The notes under the pieces: model-generated | The model's database searches: none | Told to the model about the DNA's origin: nothing | What the model saw: only the letters and a program-made list of their open reading frames with translations | Shown: piece after piece, positions 26,693 to 37,559 of the stretch | Layout: every line of letters begins with the position of its first letter | Numbering within the stretch: the first letter of the stretch is position 1 | From: Epiperipatus broadwayi | Lineage: Eukaryota > Onychophora > Udeonychophora > Euonychophora > Peripatidae | DNA: 64,000 bases | Assembly: GCA_028023455.1 (NCBI GenBank) | Contig: JAQFVV010000030.1 | Coordinates: 10,279,649-10,343,648 of the forward strand | Direction of reading: 5' to 3' | Translations under genes and position numbers: made by a program

Positions 26693-27440
26693 TGATAACA
26701 AATTAAAGTATGGTGTTATTTCCATGTAAATTCGCTTCAAATATATAGTCATGCGTTGGTGGCTTAGCGGTTAGCATAGCTGCCTTCCAAGCAGCTGTCC
26801 CGGTTCGTTTCCCAGTCAACGCTTTGACATATATAAAAAAAATGTGTTATAGCAGTGCTACTGGTACGGAAACTATCAATCACCACTGAAAGTTTCTAAG
26901 ACTAAACAACTTTATACTCTATTGTTTACTAATAGCATTTTTTAAAACAAAGAATTAGATATAAAAAAGATCCAATTTATTTCTAATAATAGTTGTTATA
27001 TGGATTTAAACCCAGAAAACTATTTCTATCAGCATCAGGATTCAGATCACAATTTCTTTAAACATCTACTCCCCCAGAGAGTTATATATGTTACATTTGA
27101 AATTTGCATGGATTTATAAGATAAACAAATTAAGGTGTCTAGCATTTCAATGTAAATTAGTTTCCAATGTGTTTTGGCAGCGCTACTAGTAGAGAAACTA
27201 TAAATCACCACCGATAGTTCCCGAGGCTAAACCACTTTTTCACTTTAATGTTTATTAATAGCTTCTTATTCTTCTTTTTTTATTATTATCAAAGGCTTAA
27301 TTAGAACTAAAAGAACTAAATTATTATATGAATTTAAAAACTAGAAAGCTAGTTTTGCAAGTATTAAGATTCAGAAAAGTACAACTTCTTTAAACATCAT
27401 ATCAACAATATTTCATTCGCTCCAGAGAGCTTTTTAAACA
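26693..27440 (+). repeat. Imperfect tandem duplication (~340 bp unit) with a SINE in the first unit
   Basis: Unit 1 (26693-27085) and unit 2 (27120-27440) share AACAAATTAAGG/AACAAATTAAAG starts, CAGTGCTACTGGTACGG with GAAACTATCAATCACCAC against CAGCGCTACTAGTAGAG with AAACTATAAATCACCACC, TTTAAACATC near the ends, and CCAGAGAG. The SINE at 26749-26830 interrupts unit 1 only, so it inserted after the duplication or was lost from unit 2. Confidence 0.75.
26749..26830 (+). mobile_element. SINE family A, copy 9
   Basis: Reads GTCATGCGTTGGTGGCTTAG, CGGTTAGCATAGCTGCCTTC, GGTTCGTTTCCC, CAACGCTTTGACAT, then an AT-rich A-tail. Same subfamily as 5800-5886. Confidence 0.88.
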
Positions 27441-28321
27441 TCAGTTTAATTAGAGATAAAGTAGATCTCTTGTATATATAATCTTCCCTAACAATATTAA
27501 TGCTAAAATCCCCATACTTTAATTTGTTTATATCATAAATCTATGACAACTTCAAATCTTTGCCTGAGTTACTTACAACCTGAAGTTTGAATTTAGATTA
27601 TGTAAAGCTTGAATATTTTTCTGTCTCAAAATCCTTTTTTTTTTTTTTTTCATACAAACCCATAGACAAATTAATTAATAATTCAATTTTGGGTTGGATA
27701 TTTATTATTAGTTAGAGGATAAAACATGAGTGAAAATCCATTACAATCTTCCTTTCACGTACATACATCCAGCTGTATTAAGCTTGATGAGTAATGATGC
27801 TTTTTCATTCCTTCTTTTCTTCTAAGAAATGCCGGAGAGGGTTTTATATATACGTATAACATATATATATGTACGTATAATATACAACAACAGTTGTTTT
27901 TTTTAATTAAAATATTTACAATCCTTTAAAATTCAACCGAAATAATTTAGCATTGTATTAATTAAGAATAAATATTTAGAATAAGTATTAAGTAATTAGA
28001 TTACATTTAAAAGCAGTTTGCCCAATAATAAAAATTTAATTAAAAATAAATTTACACATGCAGAGGGGGGAGGGGCATAAACGTATATTACTTGTTATCC
28101 TAATATAGCCTAAAACAATATTTACTGTCGTAAGGTGTGAGGGAAAAAGGAGGGAGGAGGATATTAATTGGAGAATTATTAGAATTTACTTGTGGCATAA
28201 ATTTAAAAAATTAAACACGTTTAAAATTACGGCAAAGGATTTAAGTTTATTGACATTGATAAAAGATTGTCACTGCTTGGTTTATTTCTACCGGAAATGA
28301 TGAATGGTAACTCTAATAAAC
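27441..28321. other. Upstream region of the CAP-like gene, nothing specific recognised
   Basis: AT-rich with two purine-rich tracts on the plus strand (GCAGAGGGGGGAGGGGC near 28060 and GGAGGGAGGAGGATATT near 28150). These lie 180-270 bases upstream of the TATA box and might be promoter-proximal, but no factor site can be named. Confidence 0.4.
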
Positions 28322-28331
28322 TATATAAAAG
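28322..28331 (+). promoter_or_regulatory. TATA box of the CAP/CRISP-like gene
   Basis: The ten bases TATATAAAAG match the metazoan TATA consensus and lie 78 bases upstream of the signal-peptide ATG at 28409. Transcription would start about 30 bases downstream, near 28352-28360, leaving a 5' UTR of about 50 bases. A strong TATA box fits a highly transcribed secretory-cell gene. Isolated TATA-like strings are common in such AT-rich DNA, so the support is the position relative to exon 1. Confidence 0.55.
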
Positions 28332-28408
28332 CATATAGCATCTTAAGAGAAAAGAAAATTGGCCACTTGATCTACATCTCAACACAGCGTGATTTTGCAG
28401 TCAATATA

Positions 28409-28484
28409 ATGAAAACAATACAATTTTTACTTTTTATTTTCAGTCTTTTCGATGTTTTAGCTGCGCCAGAAACTCCTTTAGTCG
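28409..28484 (+). CDS. CAP/CRISP-like secreted protein, coding exon 1 (signal peptide)
   Basis: This exon encodes 25 residues plus one base of the next codon. It starts MKTIQFLLFIFSLFDVLA and then APETPLV: a basic N-terminus, a hydrophobic core of about 13 residues and a small-residue cleavage site (VLA before APE), a textbook secretory signal peptide. The exon ends G|GTAAGA, a good donor, in phase 1. The next in-phase exon found is at 62809-62972, where the split codon G|AT gives Asp. An in-frame upstream ATG at 28304 would put about 35 polar residues ahead of the hydrophobic core and overlaps the TATA box, so the start at 28409 is preferred. Joining to exon 2 across 34 kb is inferred from matching phase, the absence of any better partner between, and the fit of a signal peptide to a CAP protein. 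RNA evidence would settle it. Confidence 0.7.
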
Positions 28485-29055
28485 GTAAGAATTTTAAAAT
28501 TAAAGTTATTAAAAGTAGTGAATTATTATTATTTTTTTTTATAATATCAAATATTTTCACAGCTTAATTTATTATTATGTTGAATATAAACATTTCGCGC
28601 AGAATTCGTTTTGAATGAACAATATCTACGTGTGTGTGTGCGTTTGTTTTAATTGTTCATTGAAGATTTTTTTTCCTATATATATTGCAAAAAAAAAAAA
28701 TGCGTTTTGCTTACAATTAAGTAAATTATTATATAACTTTTAACAAAAATTATTATAGCAACAAAGGTTCAAAATTCTTTATAAAAAAATGATCGTGATA
28801 TTATGGTATTGATTATAATTACTAGTTCACTGTTTTTTACATATAAAGATAACGAAGTGTCGCCGGGTATTATTATTATATATATACTGTAACGGTATTC
28901 ATATATGTACCACTGTCAATAAAAAAGTAAAAAAGAACTATAAATAAAATCGCTCTCAAGTAGAATTGTAAAAAATATAGGAAATCCCTTAGTTACAAAC
29001 TTAATTTGTTCCTGACATATGTTTGGAAGTTGAAATTGTTTGAAAATAAAGATCT

Positions 29056-29180
29056 TAAAACAGGCAAAACTCACTATACGTATTGCCACACATAGCAAGC
29101 TAGTATAATAAGTTTTGCCAGTTTTAACAACAGTTATACACAAGCATAAGAGGTGGTGGTCATGTGATGTTTATTGGCTT
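29056..29180 (+). repeat. Family 2 repeat, short form M4, inside the Tigger element
   Basis: AAAACAGGCAAAACTCACTA at the left and AATAAGTTTTGCCAGTTTT at the right form diverged arms. The 3' flank AACAACAGTTATACACAAGC ... GTCATGTGATGTTTATTGG follows. It is the most shortened copy. Its position inside 28978-30916 shows it is younger than the Tigger insertion. Confidence 0.8.
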
Positions 29181-29279
29181 AAAGTAAAGGTCTGTAAAAA
29201 AAAAACATCAAAAAAAGGTTTTCAAAATATAGTATTTATTTTTTATTGATTAGTATCTGGAGTTTTGTTTACAAATTTA

Positions 29280-30525
29280 TCAAGAGTTAATTGAATTGTA
29301 TTCTTTTTCTTCTCTTGATAAAAAATTCTGTAACATTGTGTCTTTTTCTATTGCTCTTCCTACACGAGATATACGCTCTCCATTGGGATCACATTCCTCC
29401 ATGATGGTCAAAAATTTGTCAAGATGAATGAAGGCTTCATTCATATTCTTGATTGTCAAACTCTTAACAATAAGTTCATTATCACGTTCTTTATTTTGTA
29501 TTTTATTCATCTCTTGTAGTTTAATCAGGTCTTCATTTGACAGAAGTTCTGAGTGAGATTGCATTAATTCATCAATATCTTCATCAGTGACATCTAAATT
29601 TAATTCATTAATTAAATTGACTATTTCAGTTGTGATATCTTCAGGAGTTTCTTCAATATCCATAGAAGCATTCATCATTTTTGATGAGAGAACCAATCTT
29701 GAAAAAGCTGTGCAGTAGCCCAGGCTTTAGGATTTGATTTCCAAATGACTGGAAACATTTTTTTATCCTTTCCTTTTAATGCTCTAGCATTTTCTGTCTG
29801 ATAAATAGGTGCTGGCTAAAATTTAAAATCACTAGCTAAATTACCTTCAAGAAGCAATGTTAATCTGTTTTTAGAAGATTTATGCCCAGGTGCAGCTGAT
29901 TCTTCCTTTGCTAAATATGTATATGCAGGCATCTTTTTCCAGAATAATCCTATCTCATCTACATTGAAGACTAGGCATGGAAAATAAGCTCCATCTTTAA
30001 TGATATTAGAGAAAGTGGAAATAAATTCACTGGCAACTTTCTTATCTGCACTGGCACCTTCCCCAGTACCTTTAATATTATATAAAGAATATCTCATTTT
30101 AAATTTGTGAAATCAGCCATTGCTACAAATTCAACAGCATATTCTTCTTTTAATTCTTTTTTCCAATATGCATGCAAGCTAAAAGCCTTAGCTTGAATAA
30201 TTGATAAACTCACTGGGATGCTTTTTTGATGTTGAGCTTCAATCCATAAAGCCAATGATTTCTCCATTTCATCCATTACTCTGCCATGTCTTTTTGAAAC
30301 AATCTTTGAAGAAATATTTCCACAATTTTTAACATATTCCTTAATTTTGTTTTTGTTTTTCACAATTGTATATATTGTTGATTGATTTAAATTACATGAA
30401 CATGTGATTGAAACAAAAGATTCACCATATTCAGAACATATAATTATATCCAGTTTTGTCTTGATCATTTGGGGTTTATGAGACCTTGATTTCTTTTTAG
30501 TTGTATCAACACTGCTGTTTTTCAT
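29280..30525 (-). pseudogene. TIGD1-like (Tigger) transposase pseudogene
   Basis: Three frames in order on the minus strand. (1) 30525-30094: an N-terminal helix-turn-helix (KTKLDIIICSEYGESFVSIT, CNLNQSTIYTIVKNKNKIKE) and a CENP-B-type second DNA-binding domain (EMEKSLALWIEAQHQKSIPV, IIQAKAFSL). (2) After a frameshift, 30097-29816: start of the DDE domain with FNVDEIGLFWKKMPAY (first catalytic Asp) and SKNRLTLLLEGN. A TAG stop replaces one codon, then translation continues as PAPIYQTENARALKGKDKKM and AWATAQLFQDWFS. (3) 29696-29280: the C-terminal region (EIVNLINELNLDVTDEDIDE, SHSELLSNEDLIKLQEM, CDPNGERISRVGRAIEKDTM). Between (2) and (3) the segment with the remaining catalytic acids is deleted. 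Confidence 0.88.
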
Positions 30526-30916
30526 TTCTCACTCATGTTTTTAATTAATAAGAATGAAAAAAATTTACCAAAACAGAAATATATTCAATGTATATGAAAC
30601 ATAGTCATGCACAAACTACTATTAAAAATAAGCACTAATCAAGATAGACTGTGACGATGCTAAAAATAAAAATAATCAATGTCAGAGAGATGGGAAGATT
30701 TACAGTATTTTATATAGGTTTTTATTGTTCTCCAAAATATACTTTCAATTATTTTCTAAATTCCAAAGTTTATCTTTCTTTAGAAAAAATTCAATTATGA
30801 ATGTATGTAAATAGTTTTTTTTTATCATGTGCATAGATAAAGAACTAAAGTCCAAAAGCGATTACATAATAGTAAAATGTTTGTAACTTGAATGTTCATA
30901 ACTAGGGGACTTCCTG

Positions 30917-33149
30917 TATTAATAAAAACTTTATTTAAACCAAGATATATAATTGCACAGATGGAAAACTATTTAATAATTGCTTAAAAGTAAGTTAAAG
31001 TTAAAATCTATAGATAAAAGTTTATTTTAAAGGAATGTAAAAGAAAAAAAAAGCTGTTAATTATTTTCTATTTTACAAATTATTTTTAATTTTTTCTATT
31101 TAAAAATTATTTTAAATCTTAAAATGGAAATGGTGTTTTTTTTTAATTAAATGAAATGATATAATAGCAAACTGGCCCTTGAGGGCATTCAACCGATCAC
31201 TCAGATAAGAGATGAATTTTTAAAAAAATTCCTAGTAATAAAATCTGTTCCTGCTCAAAAAGTGAACTGCCCAATAAATGATGTGAATAAACACATGGTC
31301 CACAGAGAAAATCATCATCACCAATAAGATCAGTGCAAATCCAGGCAAGATCGATCCTGGAATTTGATGATAAGGAATTTAAAACAATATAAAAGGGAAG
31401 AAAAGAAAACTTTTGCTAAGTGGAATTTTTTTCTTTGATAACACTGTTGTTAGGACATAATTTAAGCATATTTACATGTATTGTGGACCTCAAAAATGTA
31501 AGGGTCATACAATAAATTAGTTTCCCATATTTGCACCAGATCAGGTGACCGCCAGAGTTATGATTCCCGAAAAACAGCAAACAACGTACTGGTTTTTCTG
31601 AAAACAATAGTAATACTAAATGGATGTTGATTGGAGTTGTGTGACACATCATGGACCACCAAGATGGACTTCAAATAAACCTACAGCCAGAGAAAGTATG
31701 AATTTTATAATCACAAAAAATAAGAACTTCTAAATACTCTATCTAAATGGTACCTAACTCATAAAGACTCTTATCTGACTAAGCAGAAATTTAAATTATT
31801 TGGTCTATTTTTCTTTTAATATGTTAGCTATTATTATTATTTCCATTCTTGGTAATTTATTTTAAATTAATAATTTAAAAATAAGTTTAAATGGCTGTAT
31901 AGATCTGTAAGATTATGTTAGTTTAAGTGGGTTAATTTTGGGCTATTTGTTTCAAAGTTGAATTGGTGCTGGTGGAGGGATGTGCGGGTGTTTTATGTCA
32001 ATGTAATCAGCAAACTGCATTGGAATCTCATTTCCTTGTGCCACATTAGCATACAAGGCATAGTACCAAACTGAATGCATGACCAAAAAGTGTAGCCATC
32101 ATGTTTGCTAATGGTCAGAGACATATTTTCATTGCCATTAATCTCCTTATGCTCTGATTGGTGACAATAAGATGGCATATACTGCAACCCCCCCCCCCCA
32201 TTATGGGTATGTCTAATATATATTCCAAATGATTACTTTACCAGATAGATGCACATTCCTGTACTGGATGAGGGTCATTCTTTCTTTAATAATATCATGC
32301 TACAGATGCACATTTCTGTCAGCATGGTTTTTTATGCTAACATCTTCATTTTGTATTGATCACATCATTATATCAGTAAGCTGGCATTGGTGTAGATGCA
32401 AACTTATAGCCTGGAGTTAAAAGAATCGAGTATATAAATACATAAATCTATGTAAGCATATTTATGTTTAACAAGTATTAAAATCATGTTAAATATATTA
32501 AATGCATCCAACTGTGCATATACTTAAATCAAACTTAGTCAGTAGTTTATTCAGTTTTTTATAATTTGATACAATGTGTATGCATAATAATAAAAATGTT
32601 TTGTTTATTTAATTTTGGCAGTAACTTATTTTTATATATTTTTATTAATATATTTTTTAAAAATCAAGAGTTAGAGAATTTTTAAATAGATATCATGATA
32701 TGTTAAGCTCAGCTCTTCTGAGAATTAGTGACTGGTGCTTTCGGTTCAATAAAAGTTGAACCTCACTCGTATGTACCTGCTGCCTTTATAAATTTTCTAG
32801 GTTTGAATAGCCTAGTAACACACTGAGATTCTGTTGACTGTCATAATAGCAATATTTCCTTTTTTTGTTCTTTCACTTTTTCTTTGGGAATTTTATTAAT
32901 GATTATAAATTCAAATTTGTTCTATGTCTAAAATATTGAAGCCTAACTAATATATAATTTAAAGTTATAGATTAAATATTACTTCTGAAGCTAATAAATA
33001 GTTTATACTTCCCATCACTTATATGCATTAAATGAAATAGTGTTGTTTGTCTAAAAATTTGTGATAATGAAAAGTTTATGATGACACTCTTATAATTATA
33101 TGGTGGACTATTTCTATGATCTAATATTAATTGTTAAATATTTTTAAAA
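30917..33149. other. No recognised gene; unidentified complex sequence at 31400-32420
   Basis: 31400-32420 has more balanced composition than the surrounding intron. It includes a 78-codon minus frame (31416-31652) and a 64-codon minus frame (31993-32187, ...CHQSEHKEINGNENMSLTIS..., rich in His and Met). Short repeated strings ATGCACATTCCTGTA / ATGCACATTTCTGTC lie near 32248 and 32305, and there is a C11 run near 32189. It looks like a decayed mobile element, but I cannot name a family. Confidence 0.35.
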
Positions 33150-33345
33150 AACCTGAAACTTTATTTAAATCTTTCAAATACTTTTAACTGTTAGCAATAA
33201 CATAAACATTGGTATTATTTCCCTCTTTTTTTCAATGATTTCAGGATTGAGTAATAATAAAACTGGTGTGGGAATCAAATCAGAAACTTCAGATTCATAT
33301 ATATTGAATTTAAGATAATATTCTAACCAATTAGACTATTATGTC
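33150..33345 (-). mobile_element. SINE family B, copy 2 (diverged)
   Basis: The minus strand starts with a tRNA-like head TCTAATTGGTTAGAATATTA and GATTTGATTCCCACACC (B box), followed by a body with GAAATAATACCAATGTTTAT and ATTGCTAACAGTTAAAAGTA, ending TTTAAATAAAGTTTCAGG. The ends match the 38283-38722 copies. Confidence 0.72.
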
Positions 33346-34732
33346 AAATAAAACAGCTTGTAGAAATTATATATACATTTCTACAGTGATCTTTTCTTTT
33401 TTTAAGGGTAAGGTTAATGAGTGGTGATTTATCACATTAGATCTACTTATGTGATTATATGTTATTGTTATATAAGCAGCTTCTTTATATTTCTTTCTTT
33501 CTTTGTACTTTTTCCTCTTCCCAATATTTCTGTTTTTTCCATTCAAATATATTGCTCATTAATGCATAATGTTCTGCCACAGCAGTAGCAGCATGTCCCT
33601 AGGGGCTGTAGCCTTCTACCTCCCATGTAAAATGAATAGTTTTGGTTGTGTTAATGTGTTTTACACAAGTGTACAAATAGAATATACTATCTTTTAAAGA
33701 AAGAGGCAAAAAAGTATCTGCGATTTACTTGTAGTGATTTTTGTCTCTCTTAGATGCAGACCCATTTTGTTTGTGCTCACATGGGCAAAAATTATTGACA
33801 CCCAATGATACAACAGCACTTTTATAGTGAAACAAATGTTCATAATCTTTTTGTATGTGACTATTAACTTTAAAGATACAATCTACTTTTGTTTACACTT
33901 TCAATCACCACTCCATCACTACGATTTTTCATGGGTTGCCACTGTGCCACAATAAATTTTAGATTGAGAAGTACAAAGGAAACAATTTAAGGAAATTCCT
34001 TATATGCAAAGATAAATAATCTAATAAGTTACCTACCTTGCTCTTAGAAAAAAACTAAGTTAGAAGGATCATCATAGATAAGTGAATGAAATTTCTACTG
34101 GCTCTTGACTTTGATAGAATAGTTTAGTTAGTTAAATCATCACTTTAAATTCAATATTTTCAAATCTAAAGATCCCTAGTTTAATTTCTATGTTAATATT
34201 GCCAGTGGTTAAACTAACAAACCTTCAAAAAGAGAGGAATAAAATACCACTTGATACACTGTGTTATATACTAACTTCAATGTCAAAAGTTTAAATAAAA
34301 TTTGAATTTCTCTAAATGCATTTAAAAATTAATATTAGATAATGTAAATAATTCAATATATAATTACAATTAGTTGTGTATAGTGACTCTTGGAAAAAGC
34401 ATTAAGATCACACAATAAACAATTGGTCATCATCAATGATAGTTGGCTGTTGTATTTCAACAATTTTTGCATTTTACTATTACATATATTTTATTAATTA
34501 AGTTGTTGTAAACTTTGTAACGCTTTAAAATATAGAGTGATAAATTATATTTTAGTACATGCTATATCAAATTATCTTCATGGAATGAAGAGTTATATAT
34601 TGGATCATAATAACTATTGTTTGAATGATCATATGAATAAAAATGTGTATAAATATGCTCTTTTATTCACAAAAGAGGAACAAAAAAAGCAAACTTTTAT
34701 ACTCAAATTTTTAATAAGAAATATATATGTAA

Positions 34733-35112
34733 AAACAGGCAAAACTCTCCATTCAGTAGTGCCACCCTGTGCCAACCAGAGTAATCAATGGATGCCAGAA
34801 GGCTTGTGCATAAAATCCCCATCTAGTGATTACTCATCCAATATCCCCAGTCTAGTTTCTGAATTGTGGCCATCAGAGGAGCCTTGGATCTGAGAGCACT
34901 GCACCTAGATCTTAGGATCTAATGCAACCTTCCAGCAGCCACCTTTTATCTCAACTACAAAACTATGAGAATGAAATTGTAAAACATAATAATATTTTCA
35001 ATCTAAGTTCAATAGCTTATATAGTCATATGGGTCTGAACTCAGTTCAGCAACCATACATTTTGGTATCTTTGGCTCTTTAACAACCATAGCCACCACTA
35101 TCCTATTAGGCA
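34733..35112 (-). repeat. Hammerhead repeat family 2, copy M5 (long form, broken ribozyme)
   Basis: On the plus strand it begins AAACAGGCAAAACTCTCCAT and continues GTGCCAACCAGAGTAATCAA, CTCATCCAATATCCCCAG, AACTCAGTTCAGCAACC, TTTGGCTCTTTAACAACC, the reverse of M1 at 7672-8083. The ribozyme region (about 34838-34888, minus) has lost part of CACTGATGAAG (reads CTCTGATGGCC) and the cleavage triplet is GAC. It directly abuts copy M6. Confidence 0.8.
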
Positions 35113-35457
35113 GGATTTTTGTTAAACCACTAAACACCACATGATCACCATCTTTTATGCTAGCACATAACTGTTATTAAACAGGCAAAACTCTCTGTAC
35201 AGTAGTGCCACCCTATGCCAACCAGAGTAATCCATGGATGCCAGAAGGCTTGCACATAAAATTCCCATCTAGTGCCTACTCATCCAATATCCCCAGACTA
35301 GTGTCTGGCTTGTGGCCTTCATCAGTGAGGAGGCTTGGATCTGAAAGCACTGCACTAGGCACTAGATGGGAATTTTATGCACAAGCCTTCTGGCATCCAT
35401 TGATTACTCTGGCTTGCACTGAGTGGTAATACATATAGAGAGTTGTACCTGTTTTAA
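35113..35457 (-). repeat. Hammerhead repeat family 2, copy M6 (ribozyme between inverted arms)
   Basis: The arms at 35183-35276 (AACAGGCAAAACTCTCTGTA ... GATGCCAGAAGGCTTGCACA) and 35362-35455 (TTTTATGCACAAGCCTTCTG ... GTTGTACCTGTTTTAAT) are inverted copies of the family 2 tail. The ribozyme lies in the middle. The conserved 3' flank (ACCACATGATCACCATC ... AACTGTTATTAAA, read inverted) occupies 35113-35182. Confidence 0.8.
35282..35340 (-). ncRNA. Type I hammerhead ribozyme motif, one core change (family 2)
   Basis: The minus strand reads ATCCAAGCCTCCTCA, CTGATGA, AGGCCACAAGCCA, GACAC, TA, GTC, TGGGGATATTGGAT. Stem I (ATCCAA/TTGGAT and TCCTCA/TGGGGA), stem II GGC/GCC and the minimal stem III AC/GT with GTC site are all kept. 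The single core departure is GAC for GAA (A14 to C), which should abolish cleavage. As at 7912-7970, positions 10.1/11.1 are A-A. Confidence 0.7.
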
Positions 35458-35944
35458 TGTTTGTTACTATTAGGTAAGCAATTTTTATTTTGAAAGTCTA
35501 GGATCCTCACATTTGTGCCCCTGACATGGATATATGATAAATACTGCTGAAATTCACATTAATAACTTTATGATTGTTTTTTATAATTTGCCTTTAACCA
35601 TGATTTCATCAAGATAAAGTCTGGTTTCCATTTGGAGACAATTTGTTTTACTAACACATTCTACTTATAGAATGGCTATACAAAAGCTGTTCTCCTTTGC
35701 CCCAAATATTAGTATTAAGTAATAACATTTGATCATCATTAATGGTAATTTGCCATTGATTGCCACTTTTTTAAAACATACTTTATTCCAGTATTTCAAT
35801 TATAAATGACTACAAAAACATTAATGAGCCATAGAATGTAAACATTAGCATCATAAATCAGATTTGATTTAAATAAAAGAAAACTTTGTCATTCTTATAA
35901 TTGTCTTGTAAAAATGATACCAATGTTTGTTTTTAAAATTTTTC

Positions 35945-36775
35945 TATATGTATAAATAATCTCAGCCTCAGGGTGGCCTTTGAGCATTCCATCATCAGAT
36001 TTTCAATTGGATGTATGGTTGAAGAGTTAAAGTGAGGAGTGGATTGAAGCCTGTCCATTACAGTATGAATATTGGCTATCTTAATATATATCTGAGCACT
36101 TATAGCATATATGTGTAGAGATGGTAATCTGGTGCAACAGATGATTGCTGGTTTAGCATGAAATACATATATTGGTGATTATTTTTCTTTTCAACATATA
36201 TGGGTTCAAGAGTATCAGTGTTATGAGATAGAGTGGAGAGTGGTGGGTTGTGTGAAAGTCTGTGCTCATATACCCTATATATTACATATATACACACAGG
36301 TATATAATAAGCCTGTGTTTCAGTTATTACATAGTAGAGATGTCTGCCCATCCCTTGTATATGTATTAAATGGATTACATCCTATACATGAGGTGTCAGA
36401 TTGACCTCAGGTCAACATGGGTGTGACAATAATCTCGTCCTCAGGGTGGCCTTTGAGCATTCCATCGTCAGATTTTCAATTGGATGGATGGTTGAAGAGT
36501 TAGAGTGTGGAGTAGATTGAAGCCTAGCCATTAAAGTATGAAGATTGGCTAACTTAATATATATCTGAGCACTTATAGCATATATATGTACAGATGGTAA
36601 TCTGGACCAACAGATGATTGCTGGTTTAGCATGAAATATGTATATTGATGATTTTTTATCTTTTCAACATATATGTGTTCGAGTGTATCAGTGTTTTGAG
36701 ATAGAGTGGAGATTGGTGGGTTGTGTGAAAGTCTATGCTCCTATACCCTATATAATACTATATGTATAAAGTATA
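35945..36775 (+). repeat. Hammerhead repeat family 1, tandem pair (copies B and C)
   Basis: Two units follow head to tail with a 473-base period: CTCAGGGTGGCCTTTGAGCA occurs at 35968 and again at 36441. Each has TTCAATTGGATG, AAGTATGAA-GATTGGCTA-type sequence, a ribozyme (36117-36185 and 36592-36660) and GGTTGTGTGAAAGTCT. Both ribozymes share CAGATGATT in place of CTGATGAG (U4 to A, expected inactivating) and an intact GAAAT, so they derive from one already altered unit. Confidence 0.85.
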
Positions 36776-37559
36776 TATTTTTTTAATTACTGCAGAGTGA
36801 AAATCTTTATACTCATTCTTCTTCTGTCAAAAATGAATTCATGAATAATTCTGTCCTGATAATACAAACTATTTGTCTCAACTAATCAACTGCTGATTGA
36901 TGAGAGTTTTAATATTTTTTCCTTTGCTTAAGTATATCTGCACTCATCAATACATATATTGAAGCCATGCATGGTTATGCCATCAATATGATTTTGGGAA
37001 ATACTTTACTAATTAAATAAGCCCTTATTTTTAATTTTAATTAAATAGGCCATAAATCCATTACATGTTTAAAAGAAGCTTGTTTTTCTTTCATGTAAAT
37101 TAATTAAAATTTATATTTTTATTATTATTAAAGTTATATACTGTTACGTAAACAAATTAAATTGTTTTTCTGTTTGATTAAAGTGTTTATGAAAAACGGG
37201 AGTAAATCCTTTTGAGAATGGAAAATATGTTATTGTAAGAACAATTCTCAAAATACTTCTGTGAAATATAAAGGATTAATAAACAGATGTTAAGTTCTTA
37301 TTCCGTTATAATTAAATATATTAGAAATAACAGAAGCCAGCTGAAAATGACAGAACCGATAACTCACATATAATGTATTACAGAATTAGTAGATGAAAAT
37401 ACGTTTGAATCAATTTCCTACCTGTTTCCAAAGCTTTCGTGGCATCTTAATAATCAGTAAATTTATTTAACACAAATATGACACCATCTCTACTAGCTAA
37501 AGCTACCAAATTATTAATCTTATATTTAAAGTTATATTGAAAATCACTGATTATAAATA

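Larger units (their letters stand above)
28978..30916 (-). mobile_element. Tigger (pogo superfamily) DNA transposon with both ends, internally deleted
   Basis: The left end TAGGAAATCCCTTAGTTAC (28978) and the reverse complement of the right end, CAGGAAGTCCCCTAGTTATG (to 30916), are matching terminal inverted repeats. Each is bordered by TA (28976-28977 and 30917-30918), the pogo target duplication. Inside, on the minus strand, is a TIGD1-like transposase in pieces (see 29280-30525). A family 2 repeat (29056-29180) is inserted between the left end and the gene. The transposase has lost the stretch with the second and third catalytic acidic residues, so it is inactive. Confidence 0.85.
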
